A DNA stretch of 64,000 nt from the NCBI GenBank assembly GCA_002344215.1, contig DDSV01000022.1, forward strand, positions 8,925 through 72,924. The letters are read 5' to 3'. This DNA comes from Akkermansiaceae bacterium UBA2381 (GTDB lineage: Bacteria > Verrucomicrobiota > Verrucomicrobiia > Verrucomicrobiales > DEV007). Below the pieces are notes generated by a model. That model did no database searches. It saw nothing but the letters and a program-made list of their open reading frames with translations, and was not told the origin of the DNA. Of this stretch, positions 18,780 through 27,791 are shown in pieces (position 1 is the stretch's first letter; every line of letters begins with the position of its first letter). The translations under genes and the position numbers were made by a program.

Positions 18780-20072
18780 CTACAGGGAGGCCGCAACCAC
18801 CGCCATTGTCTCCTTCTGCCTCTTTTCGACAAACATCCGGGCTTCGGCCGCCCTGGCTTTTGCCGCCCCGGGATCCTTCGCCATGGCCAGCACTGTCTCC
18901 GGGAGTCTTGCAAGATCCTCCTCCCGGTCAAAGTCGAACAGCCAGCCACCGAGACCGATGTCCTCCCACATGTATCCCTTGGTCGTCTGCTCGGCCCAGC
19001 GGCACACAATCGCGGGAATACCCTGACCGATGCACATGATCGGTGAATGCATCTCGTTTCCGAAGAGTCCGGCACTGCGCACATAGACACTCAGCGCTTC
19101 ACCGGTGAGCCAGTAGTCGGGACGCCAGACGACCCGGTCTTTGATTCCGTCGGGAAGGAGGTCGTATATCACGTCCTTACCCACCTGCATCTGGGTGCGA
19201 TCCTCGGGGCAGAGGAGGATCTTTAAATCTGTTTCCGCGATGACCCGCTTGATTGCCTCGATGTGCGGGGTGTGATCGTGCGCCTTCATCTCGTCGTTGC
19301 GGGCCTGCTTTACCTCATCCTTCGCCACCTTTTTCACCAGCCAGTAGGGGGTGTAGCGGAGACGCGGAATGCAGCAGAGAAATTTCCCTTCTTCGAGTCC
19401 GTTCGCTTTCAGGAACGCGGTCGCCTTTTCGTCGTCTTTAAGATCACAGGCAAAAGCGCCGTCGGGACCGAACTCCATCACCGGAGAGGTGCAACCTTCC
19501 GCCTTCGCCAGGGCGAGGGAACGCGAATCACGGAAGAAAGCAAAGCGGGCTCCACTCAAGACCTTGATCGTTTTCTGAAAAGCCTCGTCAGGCATTGCGG
19601 AGGTCTCGGTTGAACCCTTCTTCGCGATGGTGATGCCGTAGACTCCGTAGGGTTTGCCAGTCGCTTCGCTCCACTGAATGACATGCTTCTCCGCCACGAG
19701 GGACGGACCCGAGCCGTGCAGAAGAAAATCGCAGTTCTCAAAAGCCGCTTTGAGCTCTTCCTGACTCTTCGCAAATTTCAGCTTTGGAAAGCGGGCCTTC
19801 AACATTTCATCCACCCCGTTGTCAATCAGGCTCGGCCAAAGCGTGATTTCCGCCTCGGGGAGATGTTGCTCAAGAATGTGGAGCACCCCCGGGGTGTGGG
19901 CGATGTCTCCGATATTCACGGTCTGCCAGGAGGAGCGGAGAAGAATCCGCTGCGGCTTTTTCCCTGCCATCGCCTCAAGCATCACTGAGCCGAGAGTCGC
20001 CGCTCCGGCAGCAAGACCGAGGCGGGTGATCGCGGAACGGCGGGAATGGGAAATTGGGGGAATTTTCATCAT
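18780..20072 (-). CDS. Tat-exported polysaccharide pyruvyl transferase family protein
   Basis: The 430-residue product begins with a twin-arginine signal (SRRSAITRLGLAAGAATLGS). The body matches the polysaccharide pyruvyl transferase fold: an early SWQTVNIGDIAHTPG, then CDFLLHGSGPSLV, and the late GNEMHSPIMCIGQGIPAIVCR with the sugar-nucleotide-type loop. Known relatives (CsaB type) ketalise cell-wall sugars with pyruvate; a secreted version is unusual and its acceptor is unknown. It lies 93 bases after the MFS gene and is probably in its operon. Confidence 0.7.
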   Translation of the reverse strand: MMKIPPISHSRRSAITRLGLAAGAATLGSVMLEAMAGKKPQRILLRSSWQTVNIGDIAHTPGVLHILEQHLPEAEITLWPSLIDNGVDEMLKARFPKLKFAKSQEELKAAFENCDFLLHGSGPSLVAEKHVIQWSEATGKPYGVYGITIAKKGSTETSAMPDEAFQKTIKVLSGARFAFFRDSRSLALAKAEGCTSPVMEFGPDGAFACDLKDDEKATAFLKANGLEEGKFLCCIPRLRYTPYWLVKKVAKDEVKQARNDEMKAHDHTPHIEAIKRVIAETDLKILLCPEDRTQMQVGKDVIYDLLPDGIKDRVVWRPDYWLTGEALSVYVRSAGLFGNEMHSPIMCIGQGIPAIVCRWAEQTTKGYMWEDIGLGGWLFDFDREEDLARLPETVLAMAKDPGAAKARAAEARMFVEKRQKETMAVVAASL

Positions 20073-20165
20073 CCTCCACCATGATCGAAACTCCGAGCCG
20101 CTTCCAGCCGATTTCGATGCGTTTTTGAGCGAAATGACGCCGTGTCCAATTGAGGCCTCGGGCGA

Positions 20166-21473
20166 TCACTCCGTTGACTCGCTTCCCCGATCCAACACCA
20201 CCCTCACCTTCAGGCGGTAGTAGACCAACAAGCCCGCAAGCAGAACGAGAAAGATCCCCGGCAGCCAGAAAAGGCTCTCGCGATAAACGGACTCGCCCCC
20301 TGCCGCCTCCGGACCGTTCTTTAACATTCGCAGAATCCCTCCATAGACCAGGCTGATCACTCCGAACCCGAGGTTGAGGGCGAGACCGCGAAAGCTCAGC
20401 ACGGTGGCCCGGTTCTTCGAGTCGACCCCGGCATTGAGATAATGGGAGGTAAAGAAATTGAGCAATCCGAAGCCAATCGAAAAGAAAACGACCATGGCGA
20501 CTCCCCAATACGGAATGGCGAGGGAGATACCGACGAGTCCGAGGAAACAAAAAAGCGAAACGATAAGGTAGTTTGTCCGGATTTTTCCATGGTTGACGAG
20601 CCATTCGGCAAGCTTGGGAGTAAAAATCCCGAGGGCGGAGAATCCCGCGCCGATGACGCCGAACCAGACCACGGGAATCTCGATGAGACGGTAGTATTCC
20701 GAAGCCGTCGTCAGAAAGATCCGCACAACGCTGTCATGCACCAGTGCCGCGAGAATGACTCCGCAAACCAGTGGCGTTTTCAGGATCCAACTTCCCGCCG
20801 CAAGAATACCCGACCACATCGAGGCTTCCCCGCCGCACTCGGTTTCGAGAGGCGGTTCTTTCATGAGACTGCTCACGATGACAGCGCAAAGAGCGGTGCC
20901 GAAGGTGAGATAGACGGGGAAGCGGGTCACTGTTTCCTTGTCCAGCGTCCAATCACTTCCGAGGTAGCCCAGGATGCGGTTGAGCAAGCCGGGATCGTAG
21001 ACCGCCGAGCCAATCAACATCGCGGCGATGAAGGCGACTGAGGAGAGTCGCATGAGGCGGGAGAGGACCTTTGGCCAGCGCGTTTTCTGCTCCGCGTGAG
21101 GGATGGAGTCATAAGCGAGGGCCTCGTCGGCGCCGCTCGCCGCTGCCTCGGCTGCTCCGGAGAAAATGCGGTTCACGACCCAGGCCCAGAAGATCACCGT
21201 GTTATTTCCGAAAGGAACAAAGGCAATGATCGCCATTTCCAGAACCATCAGGACCGACGCCGCCACCACCATGCGCTTGCGCCCGATGCGGTCGGCGAGA
21301 GCACCGGAGGGAACTTCGAGCACCACGATGGAGACAGCCCAGACCGCGTTTAGAATTGCGAACTGAGCCATCGTCAGTCCGTAATCGAGCTGTATCACCG
21401 CAAAGACAGGGTAATAAAACCGCGCGTTGAAGAGCAGGCGGAAGGCGATGAAGAGCGGGATATTCCGTGGCAT
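20166..21473 (-). CDS. Major facilitator superfamily transporter
   Basis: The 435-residue protein has about twelve transmembrane helices. The MFS signature between helices 2 and 3 is present as PSGALADRIGRKRMVVAAS, and SGAAEAAASGADEALAYDS follows in the next helices, as in drug-efflux-like MFS carriers. The substrate is unknown. The ATG at 21473 (MPRNIPLFIAFRLL) is taken because the preceding in-frame 47 residues have no membrane-protein character. It is upstream of the pyruvyl-transferase-like gene. Confidence 0.8.
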   Translation of the reverse strand: MPRNIPLFIAFRLLFNARFYYPVFAVIQLDYGLTMAQFAILNAVWAVSIVVLEVPSGALADRIGRKRMVVAASVLMVLEMAIIAFVPFGNNTVIFWAWVVNRIFSGAAEAAASGADEALAYDSIPHAEQKTRWPKVLSRLMRLSSVAFIAAMLIGSAVYDPGLLNRILGYLGSDWTLDKETVTRFPVYLTFGTALCAVIVSSLMKEPPLETECGGEASMWSGILAAGSWILKTPLVCGVILAALVHDSVVRIFLTTASEYYRLIEIPVVWFGVIGAGFSALGIFTPKLAEWLVNHGKIRTNYLIVSLFCFLGLVGISLAIPYWGVAMVVFFSIGFGLLNFFTSHYLNAGVDSKNRATVLSFRGLALNLGFGVISLVYGGILRMLKNGPEAAGGESVYRESLFWLPGIFLVLLAGLLVYYRLKVRVVLDRGSESTE

Positions 21474-21665
21474 GGGAGGGGGAGTCAGTAAACCCTCTTC
21501 AGTCGCCGAGTAAAGGGAGTTTGCTCCGGAAAGGTGGATGGGAAGCTCTCGACACCACGAAGAACCGCGGCCCAAAAACTTGAAGTCTCGGGGCTGATAA
21601 CGCAGTATTGCCATGGCAGTGACTTCTCTTTACAACCCCTGAAATCCCGCCGCAGCGGAATTGGC

Positions 21666-22226
21666 ATGTCATTCCCCGCTCCTCTTCTCCGATTTCCACT
21701 CTCCCTGACCGGGCTGATCCTCGTGGTCGGGCTTTTGCCCGCCTGCAAGACCCTCGAAACGGATGCGGTTCCGATGTCATCGATCGATCAGGCAACCTTC
21801 GCCCTGATTGATCTCGATCAGGACAGCAAAGTCTCTCTGGAGGAGATGGCGAAGCACATGCACCAGGAAGGGATCTCCGAATTCGACCTCGACAATGATC
21901 GCCAGATCTCAGCGGCGGAGTGGACGGCAGCTAAACCTTCGGACCCGGCCACGGCGGAACATTTCAAGATCCTCGACATCAATCAGGATGGAAAAATCGC
22001 TGAAGACGAAGCCGTTCTCTACATCAGCGACCAACTGTCCTTTCGCGAGGCCTTCAAAAAGATGGATCTCAATGGTGACAGGCACCTGCATTGGGAGGAG
22101 TATGCCAAAGGAAAACCCGAGACTCTCAATATCACCCTGTTCTCCGCCAAACCTCCGGTGCGAAAAACCCCTTCGACGCCTGGTCCGGCTCCTCCCGCTT
22201 CGCCCGCCCCCGTTCCCCGGATTTGA
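21666..22226 (+). CDS. EF-hand lipoprotein
   Basis: The 186-residue protein starts with a lipoprotein signal ending LLPACKT and then carries four calcium-loop-like motifs in a row: DLDQDSKVSLEE, DLDNDRQISAAE, DINQDGKIAEDE and DLNGDRHLHWEE. All keep the acidic positions 1, 3, 5 and 12 well enough to bind calcium or a similar ion. A Pro-rich tail follows. It probably sits on the outer membrane or periplasmic face. Its TGA overlaps the next ATG by one base, so the two genes are translationally coupled. Confidence 0.8.
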   Translation: MSFPAPLLRFPLSLTGLILVVGLLPACKTLETDAVPMSSIDQATFALIDLDQDSKVSLEEMAKHMHQEGISEFDLDNDRQISAAEWTAAKPSDPATAEHFKILDINQDGKIAEDEAVLYISDQLSFREAFKKMDLNGDRHLHWEEYAKGKPETLNITLFSAKPPVRKTPSTPGPAPPASPAPVPRI

Positions 22227-23386
22227 TGAACCTGCTCTCACTCACGCTTTTCGGCCGCCAGTTGAGCCCGGAGAGCATTCACTTCCTTTTCTTTATAAGC
22301 CTGGGGCTCCTCGCGGTTCTCTGGGTCGTCTTTGCCTGGAAACGGGGTGACAAGCTCGCCACCACCATCGCTTTCGCGGCGGCGGGACTGACACTCTTTT
22401 ATCTTACTTCACCCTATGTCACCGACTCCGGTCGCTGGTGGGTGGCGGGTGCGATTCTTCTGGTGGGTTTTATCCAGTTGTGGCGCAATCGGGATCGCGT
22501 TTGGAAACCCCTTCTCCTAGCCACTGGAGTGATTATTTCACTGCTCGCGGTTTCACTGACCTCAAACTCGGTGAATCTCTATTTCTTCGAAAAGTTTCTC
22601 GGTAAAGGAATCGCGTTTTATTTCCTCGGCTGCCTTGCCTGGCTCGTCATTCAAGTGGTCATGCCCCGAACCCGCGGAAAACAGCAGGCATCCCAGGCCG
22701 CCGGTCTTTGTGTGATCGTTTCGCTGGTCATGCTCATTGTGGCCGTAACCTGGTGGCGGGAGGCGGTCGATGGCAATGCCCTGCCGGATTCTCCAGTCGC
22801 GACGACGGGAAGGGAGGTCAGCGCACTCTCTCAAAGCCCCTTCGGAGACCGTCGCCACGGCATTTTCGCAATCGGGCTGATCAATGATCCGAAACCTCGG
22901 GAAGCAGGTTCCCCTGATGGTGCCGGGTTTATCACCAATTACACCGCACGAGGCCCGGGATCAGGGCTAAAGGGGGACAATGACAGCAAGTTTCCTTTGA
23001 TCCTGTCGCTGCAGATGGCAGACGGCGCCCTGATCAATTTTGAGGGGATATCATCCGTCCGACAAGCCTTCCGCTGGCCGGAAGGGGAGCCTGACAATCA
23101 CCTGCGCGGGCTGCGTCACGGCGACCCGGTCGTCGTCTGGGCGGATCCTGACGAACTGGTTGCGGGGACTGACGGAACGCGAACTCCCGCGCTCAAGGCG
23201 ACCCGTGTGATTGCTTACGGAGACCTCGACGCCTTCCGCCGGGAATTTCTCGGAGATCTTGTAAAAACATCGAGAGTCTTCGGCTGGATTGCCGTCACCT
23301 GCATGTTCCTCTCCGCCATCCCGCTCTGTTTCAGTATAAGAACGCTTTTCAGGCACCGACGGGCAGCGGGCGGGAAAGTAAGATGA
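22226..23386 (+). CDS. Multi-pass membrane protein with soluble C-terminal domain
   Basis: The 386-residue product has about five transmembrane helices in its first 190 residues (for example FLFFISLGLLAVLWVVFAW and WWVAGAILLVGFIQLW). An extracytoplasmic or cytoplasmic domain of about 140 residues follows, then a final transmembrane helix near 350-372. I do not recognise the soluble domain. The start codon overlaps the stop of the EF-hand gene and its stop overlaps the ATG of the oligopeptidase gene, so the three genes form one tight operon. Confidence 0.65.
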   Translation: MNLLSLTLFGRQLSPESIHFLFFISLGLLAVLWVVFAWKRGDKLATTIAFAAAGLTLFYLTSPYVTDSGRWWVAGAILLVGFIQLWRNRDRVWKPLLLATGVIISLLAVSLTSNSVNLYFFEKFLGKGIAFYFLGCLAWLVIQVVMPRTRGKQQASQAAGLCVIVSLVMLIVAVTWWREAVDGNALPDSPVATTGREVSALSQSPFGDRRHGIFAIGLINDPKPREAGSPDGAGFITNYTARGPGSGLKGDNDSKFPLILSLQMADGALINFEGISSVRQAFRWPEGEPDNHLRGLRHGDPVVVWADPDELVAGTDGTRTPALKATRVIAYGDLDAFRREFLGDLVKTSRVFGWIAVTCMFLSAIPLCFSIRTLFRHRRAAGGKVR

Positions 23387-25578
23387 CTCACCGATCGACC
23401 ATGAATACCGCCGTTTCTTTCCGATATCCTCTTCCCTTCATCCTTCCATTTCTCCTTCTGATGACTTCACTTGCCGCGCTCCCTCTCGAGGCCCTGGACC
23501 CTCCCGTCGCCGGGAAACATCCCCATCCGCTGAGCTTTCATGGCGTGGAATGGACAGACGACTATTTCTGGCTCCGCAATCGCGAGGACCCGAAAGTGAA
23601 ATCCTATCTCGAGGCGGAAAATGCCTATCTCGATGCCCAAATGGGTCCTCTCAAAGCACTGCGGGAAACTCTCGTGGCGGAGATGAAGGCACGCATCATC
23701 GAAGAGGATGTGAGCGTTCCCTACCGCAAAGGACCGTGGCTCTATTACAGCCGGGATGTTGCCGGGAAAGATCATTCGGTTCTCTGCAGGAAACCCTACC
23801 TCCCCGATCATCCCGAGTCGCTTCTCGAACCAGCTCCAGCGGGCACCGAGCTCATCCTCCTCGACCTCAACGAACGCGCAGCCGGAGACGAGGCCTTCAC
23901 TTTCGGGGGTGCTTCGATCTCACCTGATCACCGGCTTTACGCGTGGAAGGAGAATCACGACGGAACAGATATCTTCACGATCCGCTTCAAAAATCTCGAG
24001 ACCGGAGAGATCCTCCCGGAAGAAGTCGAAGGAGCCGTTTTTGAGGGATCGCTGACCTGGGCGCTCGACGGAAAAACGATCTTTTTCACCGAGGGAGATG
24101 AGACCGATCGCGCCTGGCGGGTAAAAAGCCACACGCTCGGGAATCCACCGAAAGACGCGGGCATCATCTACGAGGAATCCGATTCCCGCTTTTCAGTTGA
24201 AATTGGTGCAACGAAAAGTCAGCGATTTCTGGTCATTACCTCCGGGTCGAAGGACACGACCGAAACCTCTCTTATCCCGCTGGATCGCCCCTCGGAAAAG
24301 CCGGAAGTTTTCCTCCCCCGCCGTGAGGGAATACGATACTCCCTAGCTGATTGCGGAGAAGACTGGTTTCTGGTCACGAACGAGGGGTCGGTCAACGGAC
24401 GCGTCTTTAAAACACCGTTCACCAACAGGGCTCGCGACTCGTGGGTCGAGGTCCTGCCGGGGGACGAACAGATTTCCTACGGCGGAATCGATGCCTTTGC
24501 CAGCCACGTTGTCATCGGGGCGAGGAAGAATGGCGTCCCTGGATTCTTCATCCTCGATCCTGACAAAGGCACCACCCGTTGGATCACAGCTCCCGGCGAA
24601 GGAGCCAGCCTACAGGGTGAATATTCACCGGAATACAATTCGACGACCCAGCGTTTCAGCTACGACACCTTCCTCCAGCCCTACGCCGTGGCGGAAGTGG
24701 AGCTGGTTACCGGAGAAATCCGCATCCTGAAGCAAAAGGCCTCGCCTCCCGGTTACGACCCTGACAAATACCGGGTCGAACGAACCTTTGCCACCGCCCC
24801 GGACGGCACGAAGATTCCCCTCTGGCTGCTCCTGCCCGCCAACTTCCCGCGCGATGGATCCGGTGCGATTCTTCTGGATGGGTACGGAGCCTACGGTATT
24901 GCCATCGATCCCTGGTTCGACAGTGACGTTTTCAGCCTCGTCGACCGCGGCGTGGGTTATGCACTCGCTCAGATCCGCGGAGGGGGAGAGTTCGGAAGAA
25001 CGTGGTATGAGGCGGGTAAACTCGAACACAAAACGACAACCTTCACCGACTACATCGCCTGCGCCGAACACCTCATCGCCGAAGGCCACACCAGTCCTGC
25101 CGGTCTTTGCGGCGTCGGAGCAAGCGCCGGAGGGCTTCTCGCCGGAGCCGTCCTCAACCAGCGCCCCGACCTCTTCAAGGCCTACGTGGCGAACGTGCCC
25201 TTCGTCGACGTTCTCAACACCATGCTCGACGCCAGCCTGCCGCTCACCACGGGCGAGTACGACGAATGGGGAAATCCCGAGGCTTCCCGCGAAGTCTTCG
25301 ACCGCATCCGCGCATACTCGCCCTATGACAATGTGAAGGCCCGGGACTACCCGGCCATTCTGGTTCTGGCAGGATGGAATGACAATCGCGTCGCCTATTG
25401 GGAACCGGCCAAGTGGGTTGCCAGGATGCGTGCCCTCAACACAGGGAAGGCTCCTTTATTGCTTCACACCGCCTTCGAAACCGGGCACGGAGGCTCTTCC
25501 GGCCGTTACAGCGCCCTCGACGAAATCGCTCTGCAATACGCATTTGTCCTTGATCAACTAGGTCGGGCAACCCCCTGA
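23383..25578 (+). CDS. Oligopeptidase B-type S9 serine peptidase, exported
   Basis: The 731-residue product has a signal-like hydrophobic start (about 14-35), a seven-bladed beta-propeller region and a C-terminal alpha/beta-hydrolase domain. The nucleophile is Ser in GVGASAGGLLAGA, the acid Asp lies in LAGWNDNRVAYWEPAK, and the His is in FETGHGGSSGR. This catalytic arrangement and HPHPLSFHGVEWTDDYFWLR at the start fit oligopeptidase B or prolyl oligopeptidase, which cleave short peptides. The ATG at 23383 overlaps the previous stop as ATGA. Confidence 0.9.
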   Translation: MTHRSTMNTAVSFRYPLPFILPFLLLMTSLAALPLEALDPPVAGKHPHPLSFHGVEWTDDYFWLRNREDPKVKSYLEAENAYLDAQMGPLKALRETLVAEMKARIIEEDVSVPYRKGPWLYYSRDVAGKDHSVLCRKPYLPDHPESLLEPAPAGTELILLDLNERAAGDEAFTFGGASISPDHRLYAWKENHDGTDIFTIRFKNLETGEILPEEVEGAVFEGSLTWALDGKTIFFTEGDETDRAWRVKSHTLGNPPKDAGIIYEESDSRFSVEIGATKSQRFLVITSGSKDTTETSLIPLDRPSEKPEVFLPRREGIRYSLADCGEDWFLVTNEGSVNGRVFKTPFTNRARDSWVEVLPGDEQISYGGIDAFASHVVIGARKNGVPGFFILDPDKGTTRWITAPGEGASLQGEYSPEYNSTTQRFSYDTFLQPYAVAEVELVTGEIRILKQKASPPGYDPDKYRVERTFATAPDGTKIPLWLLLPANFPRDGSGAILLDGYGAYGIAIDPWFDSDVFSLVDRGVGYALAQIRGGGEFGRTWYEAGKLEHKTTTFTDYIACAEHLIAEGHTSPAGLCGVGASAGGLLAGAVLNQRPDLFKAYVANVPFVDVLNTMLDASLPLTTGEYDEWGNPEASREVFDRIRAYSPYDNVKARDYPAILVLAGWNDNRVAYWEPAKWVARMRALNTGKAPLLLHTAFETGHGGSSGRYSALDEIALQYAFVLDQLGRATP

Positions 25579-25582
25579 TCCT

Positions 25583-26401
25583 ATGGCCGCCTTCCCCGAA
25601 GTCCTTCTCCCTCCCCTCACCCACCGGCTCGAGGTCTCGGCCGGCCGCCTTCTCAAGATCTGGCTGGTCTTTGCTGCCATTGCGGTCGCCGGAGCTCTCG
25701 GGCTTTTGGGATTACGTTCAGCGGGGATGATTGGAAAAGGAGAAACTCCGGTACCTCTTCTCATCCTTGCGGTCATCTTTCTGATCGTCGTCGGTTTCTG
25801 TTATCTTCAGGGACGTCGCGCCCGGGCCGAGTTCGCCTCCATTCGCCGTGGCGACTACCTCGCCCGATGGACCTATTCAGCGACGGACACGGAACGCGCC
25901 AGAGCCGACGCCGGGGAGGAGAGTTCCGAAAAAGTGCGGATACTCTTTCACCTTCCCTTCTGGGCGATTTCGGTGGTGGGAGTCGGCCTGGGAATCGTCG
26001 GGGCGTTCGCCAAGTCAGATCCGATGGTCGCGCTGAAAGTCGGTCCCGCCGCCATCGGCATCGCCATCGTTGTCGGATTGCTATTCGCCGTGCCCGCCCA
26101 CTTCCTCACCGGCGTGACTCGACGCATCGCTCATGACCTCGACCCGGAGGTCATCTTCACCCGGTCCGGCATTTACACTCCGGGAAGATTTCTTCCGGTT
26201 ATGGATTTCATCCAGTCCCGGCGCACCGTCACCCTGGAGGCAGGACCTGGAGACCGCCATTGGTTGCATGTTAGGGTTCTGCAGGGGACACAGCAGGTCA
26301 CCGGAATGCCCAACTCAACAATGGGTGCGGCATTCCAGATGCTTGTCCCAGAAGGGAAGGAGGAAGAGGCAAGGAAGCTGGCGGAGTACTTTTCAGCATA
26401 G
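25583..26401 (+). CDS. Membrane protein, unknown function
   Basis: The 272-residue protein starts four bases after the oligopeptidase stop and closes the operon. It has two early transmembrane helices (about 26-49 and 55-78), a short charged loop, and two more helices (about 118-170). A soluble tail with HDLDPEVIFTRSGIYTPGR follows. I recognise no family. Its tight linkage suggests a role with the EF-hand lipoprotein and peptidase, but no mechanism is visible. Confidence 0.6.
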   Translation: MAAFPEVLLPPLTHRLEVSAGRLLKIWLVFAAIAVAGALGLLGLRSAGMIGKGETPVPLLILAVIFLIVVGFCYLQGRRARAEFASIRRGDYLARWTYSATDTERARADAGEESSEKVRILFHLPFWAISVVGVGLGIVGAFAKSDPMVALKVGPAAIGIAIVVGLLFAVPAHFLTGVTRRIAHDLDPEVIFTRSGIYTPGRFLPVMDFIQSRRTVTLEAGPGDRHWLHVRVLQGTQQVTGMPNSTMGAAFQMLVPEGKEEEARKLAEYFSA

Positions 26402-26452
26402 ACTGGCCTGCCCATCAGGCCATAACTGCCCTGTGCCCTTCTCCACCACCCC

Positions 26453-27739
26453 TCACCCGAACAAATCCACCACCGGCTTACCTTTGTCGGCCACGGTGAA
26501 AGGTCTCATGCTCGGTGAATAGAGCACCTGATCGAGCGGCAGGCCGAGGGCATAGCCGATCGTGGCGTTGAGGTCCTGGACCTTGACCGTGTTTTCGAGA
26601 ATATTTGCTCCGCGATCATCGGTTTTGCCGTAGACGGTACCACCCTTGATTCCGCCTCCGGCGAGAACACAACTGAAGGCCTTGGGATGGTGATCCCGCC
26701 CTTCGTTCGTGTTGATCTCCGGCGTTCTTCCGAATTCGGTCGCAAGAACAACAAGGGTGTCCTCAAGGAGACCGCGGCGCTCGAGATCGGCGAGAAGAGT
26801 GGACATCGCCGCATCGAGGATGCCGGCCTGCTCGGGAACGTTCACGAAGTTCGAATTGTGGGTATCCCATCCACCCATCGAGACTTCAACAAAGCTGACA
26901 CCGAACTCGAGAAGACGGCGCGCGAGAAGACACCCCTGGCCAAAGGGATTCTTCCCGTAACTCTCCCGCATCGGCTCCGGCTCTCCGCTGAGATCAAACG
27001 CGGCGAGATCCTTGCTGCGCATCAGTTTGACGGCGTCCTCATACATGTCGGTGTAGGCCCGGACATTCTTCTGATTGTATTTCTCGATGAAGGGAGCGTC
27101 GAGTTTCCCGGCGAGCGAGCGATGGAAATTAAACCGATCCTCGGTCATGCCGCGGGTCATCGCACTGTTCTGCAGCCCTCCTTCAGGGTCACGAATCATC
27201 AGCGGCGAGAGACTGCTCTCGAAGAAGCCCGCCCCGGGATGAGAGGAGTTGTTTCCTATCATGACGTTGCCGGGCAGCGACGGATTGTTGCGCCCGTTGA
27301 ACTTCTGCAACCAGGCTCCCATCGCGGGGTGCCGGATCGAGCTGCGGATTTCGTAGCTCGTGTGCATGAAGTAATTCCCCTGTTTGTGGGCTCCCTGGGT
27401 CGAGGTCATCGAGTTGATCACCGCCAGTTTCTCGGCCTGCCGGGCGAGCAGGGGAAGATTGTCGGACAGCTTCAAGTCATCCACCCGGGTGTCGATCCGC
27501 TTGGTCGGCCCCATCACCTCACCCTTGGTCTTCGGATCAAAGGTATCGAGGTGTGACATCCCCCCGTCCATATAAAGGTAAATGACCCGCTTGGCCGTGG
27601 CGATCTGTTTCAGGTCGGAGGCGCCGACTCCGGCCGCACGGGTGAGATCCGGAAGAGCGGCAAGCGCGCTCACACCAAGGAAAGACTTGGCGGCACGACT
27701 GACAAAATGACGGCGGGATAGGTCAGTGTTGGCGTTCAT
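26453..27739 (-). CDS. DUF1501 protein, Tat-exported (sulfatase-like fold)
   Basis: The 428-residue product has a Tat signal (LSRRHFVSRAAKSFLG), then the DUF1501 core: RVIYLYMDGGMSHLDTFDPK, GNYFMHTSYEIRSSIRHPAMG, VSMGGWDTHNSNF and LVVLATEFGRTPEIN with GRDHHPKAFS. These motifs resemble the alkaline-phosphatase/sulfatase superfamily. It lies 52 bases downstream of a DUF1549/DUF1553 gene; this pairing is a hallmark of Planctomycetes and Verrucomicrobia. The role is not known, though a part in polysaccharide breakdown is often proposed. Confidence 0.9.
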   Translation of the reverse strand: MNANTDLSRRHFVSRAAKSFLGVSALAALPDLTRAAGVGASDLKQIATAKRVIYLYMDGGMSHLDTFDPKTKGEVMGPTKRIDTRVDDLKLSDNLPLLARQAEKLAVINSMTSTQGAHKQGNYFMHTSYEIRSSIRHPAMGAWLQKFNGRNNPSLPGNVMIGNNSSHPGAGFFESSLSPLMIRDPEGGLQNSAMTRGMTEDRFNFHRSLAGKLDAPFIEKYNQKNVRAYTDMYEDAVKLMRSKDLAAFDLSGEPEPMRESYGKNPFGQGCLLARRLLEFGVSFVEVSMGGWDTHNSNFVNVPEQAGILDAAMSTLLADLERRGLLEDTLVVLATEFGRTPEINTNEGRDHHPKAFSCVLAGGGIKGGTVYGKTDDRGANILENTVKVQDLNATIGYALGLPLDQVLYSPSMRPFTVADKGKPVVDLFG

Positions 27740-27791
27740 GTATCGGAATCAGGAGGGTCGGATCGAGGATCAAAGAAGGTTCGTTCGGAAA

